Part shown: in pieces, positions 63,372 to 64,000 of the stretch
How the letters are laid out: every line of letters starts with the position of its first letter
How positions within the stretch are numbered: position 1 is the stretch's first letter
Assembly (NCBI GenBank): GCA_000827265.1
Contig: KN834775.1
Coordinates: 250,707-314,706 of the forward strand
DNA length: 64,000 nucleotides
Source: Collybiopsis luxurians FD-317 M1
Lineage: Eukaryota > Basidiomycota > Agaricomycetes > Agaricales > Omphalotaceae
Direction: 5' to 3'
Position numbers and translations under genes: made by a program
Notes under the pieces: generated by a model
The model's input: the letters and a program-made list of their open reading frames with translations, nothing else
Told to the model about the DNA's origin: nothing
The model's database searches: none

Positions 63372-63712
63372 TCATTAATCTGATCTTTTACTAACTCGCT
63401 CACGTCCCCCTCTGTATTCCTCTCCATGAACATTCCACGAACTCTCATGGCCGAACCACTCCCATCTCTCTTATGCTCTAACTTAACGTAGTCACAAGTA
63501 GTATAAATTGTTATCGTTCCTCCCCATGTATTCTTAAGCACGTTAATTTCATCTAGGGTTCCGAAGTACATGAGTAGATGCAAGAAAGTACAGAAAAACA
63601 AGTGTCCATGTCGTCATTGAAGGTATAAATTAAGCATGCATTCAAGTTGTAGATAGCGCCCCCCCCCAATCCTAAATGTGAGTAGATGCATCGAAACAGT
63701 CATTCATCGTGT
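63372..63712. other. Convergent intergenic spacer
   Basis: Lies between the 3' ends of FIS1 and the leftward gene at the window edge. Contains a run of C at about 63660-63667. No gene seen. Confidence 0.5.
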
Positions 63713-64000
63713 TTACGTAGGTAAGAAGTGGGCTATAACATAGATGGTCAAAGTATAACTCCAGAAATGGAACTCGCTCACTCACCAGCTTCGGCATTCA
63801 TCTGCTCTGTAGTGCGCTACAAGGCAAGGAACGCATCGCTAAGTCGCACCGCTCGAACTCGATATTGAATTCGCATTCGGTACCTTGAAAGCAAACAACC
63901 CCAACACTACAAACGCGGCCAGCACCCCCAGTTGAAAAAAAATCCAAAACACAGCCCATACTGTATATTTGTTATACAAGGGCTCCGGTAAAGAGTCAGA
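63713..64000 (-). CDS. C-terminal part of a membrane protein, gene continues beyond window
   Basis: Read leftward, 64000-63884, 63816-63786 and 63732-63713 join in phase over 67- and 53-bp introns and end at TAA. The visible 55 residues include one strongly hydrophobic segment (WAVFWIFFQLGVLAAFVVLG) followed by a short hydrophilic tail ending in HFLPT. The segment is consistent with the last transmembrane helix of a multi-pass or tail-anchored protein. Too little is present to name the family. Confidence 0.6.

Overview
The window looks like nuclear DNA from a mushroom-forming basidiomycete (Agaricomycetes). Genes are split by many 45-65 bp GT-AG introns, several families are typical of agaricomycetes (DUF7330-like, DUF6699-like, a lineage-specific 'VTGCDKARAWG' family), and conserved single-copy eukaryotic genes sit close together on both strands. 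No bacterial operons, CRISPR arrays, rRNA or recognisable tRNA genes were seen. Exon models were spliced by hand and checked for reading phase; no transcript data were available.

Region 1 (1-11.4 kb) is AT-rich, CpG-poor and dominated by non-autonomous transposons. It holds two ~680 bp near-perfect palindromes with 3-bp target duplications, a small TA-flanked MITE, a 791 bp TA-flanked element, a pair of long-arm fold-back elements, and a decayed transposase-type pseudogene split by one palindrome.

Region 2 (11.4-38.9 kb) is gene-dense: a lineage-specific protein of unknown role; an Slt2/Mpk1-type cell-wall-integrity MAP kinase with 10-nt and 5-nt microexons and an assembly gap; the cytosolic Fe-S assembly ATPase NBP35; a secreted phospholipase C/phosphoesterase with three inferred GC-AG introns; five tandem DUF7330-like genes (the fourth frameshifted); a UPF0014 membrane protein; RPAP1; a pepsin-type aspartic protease with a GPI-like tail; and a secreted histidine-rich protein.

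Region 3 (38.9-57 kb) is gene-poor. After one DUF6699-like gene comes a segmentally duplicated tract in which a small zinc-finger gene occurs four times (two intact, one altered at its start, one dead). Decayed copies of the adjacent membrane/coiled-coil gene and of fumarase exons lie in the same order.

Region 4 (56.9-64 kb) carries the intact membrane/coiled-coil gene, fumarase, U2AF large subunit, the mitochondrial fission adaptor FIS1 (with another GC-AG intron), and the 3' end of a membrane-protein gene that leaves the window. Most named genes are housekeeping functions (signalling, Fe-S biogenesis, Pol II assembly, TCA cycle, splicing, organelle division) with no evident shared pathway. 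The accessory interest lies in the tandem families, the duplication module and the fold-back transposons.
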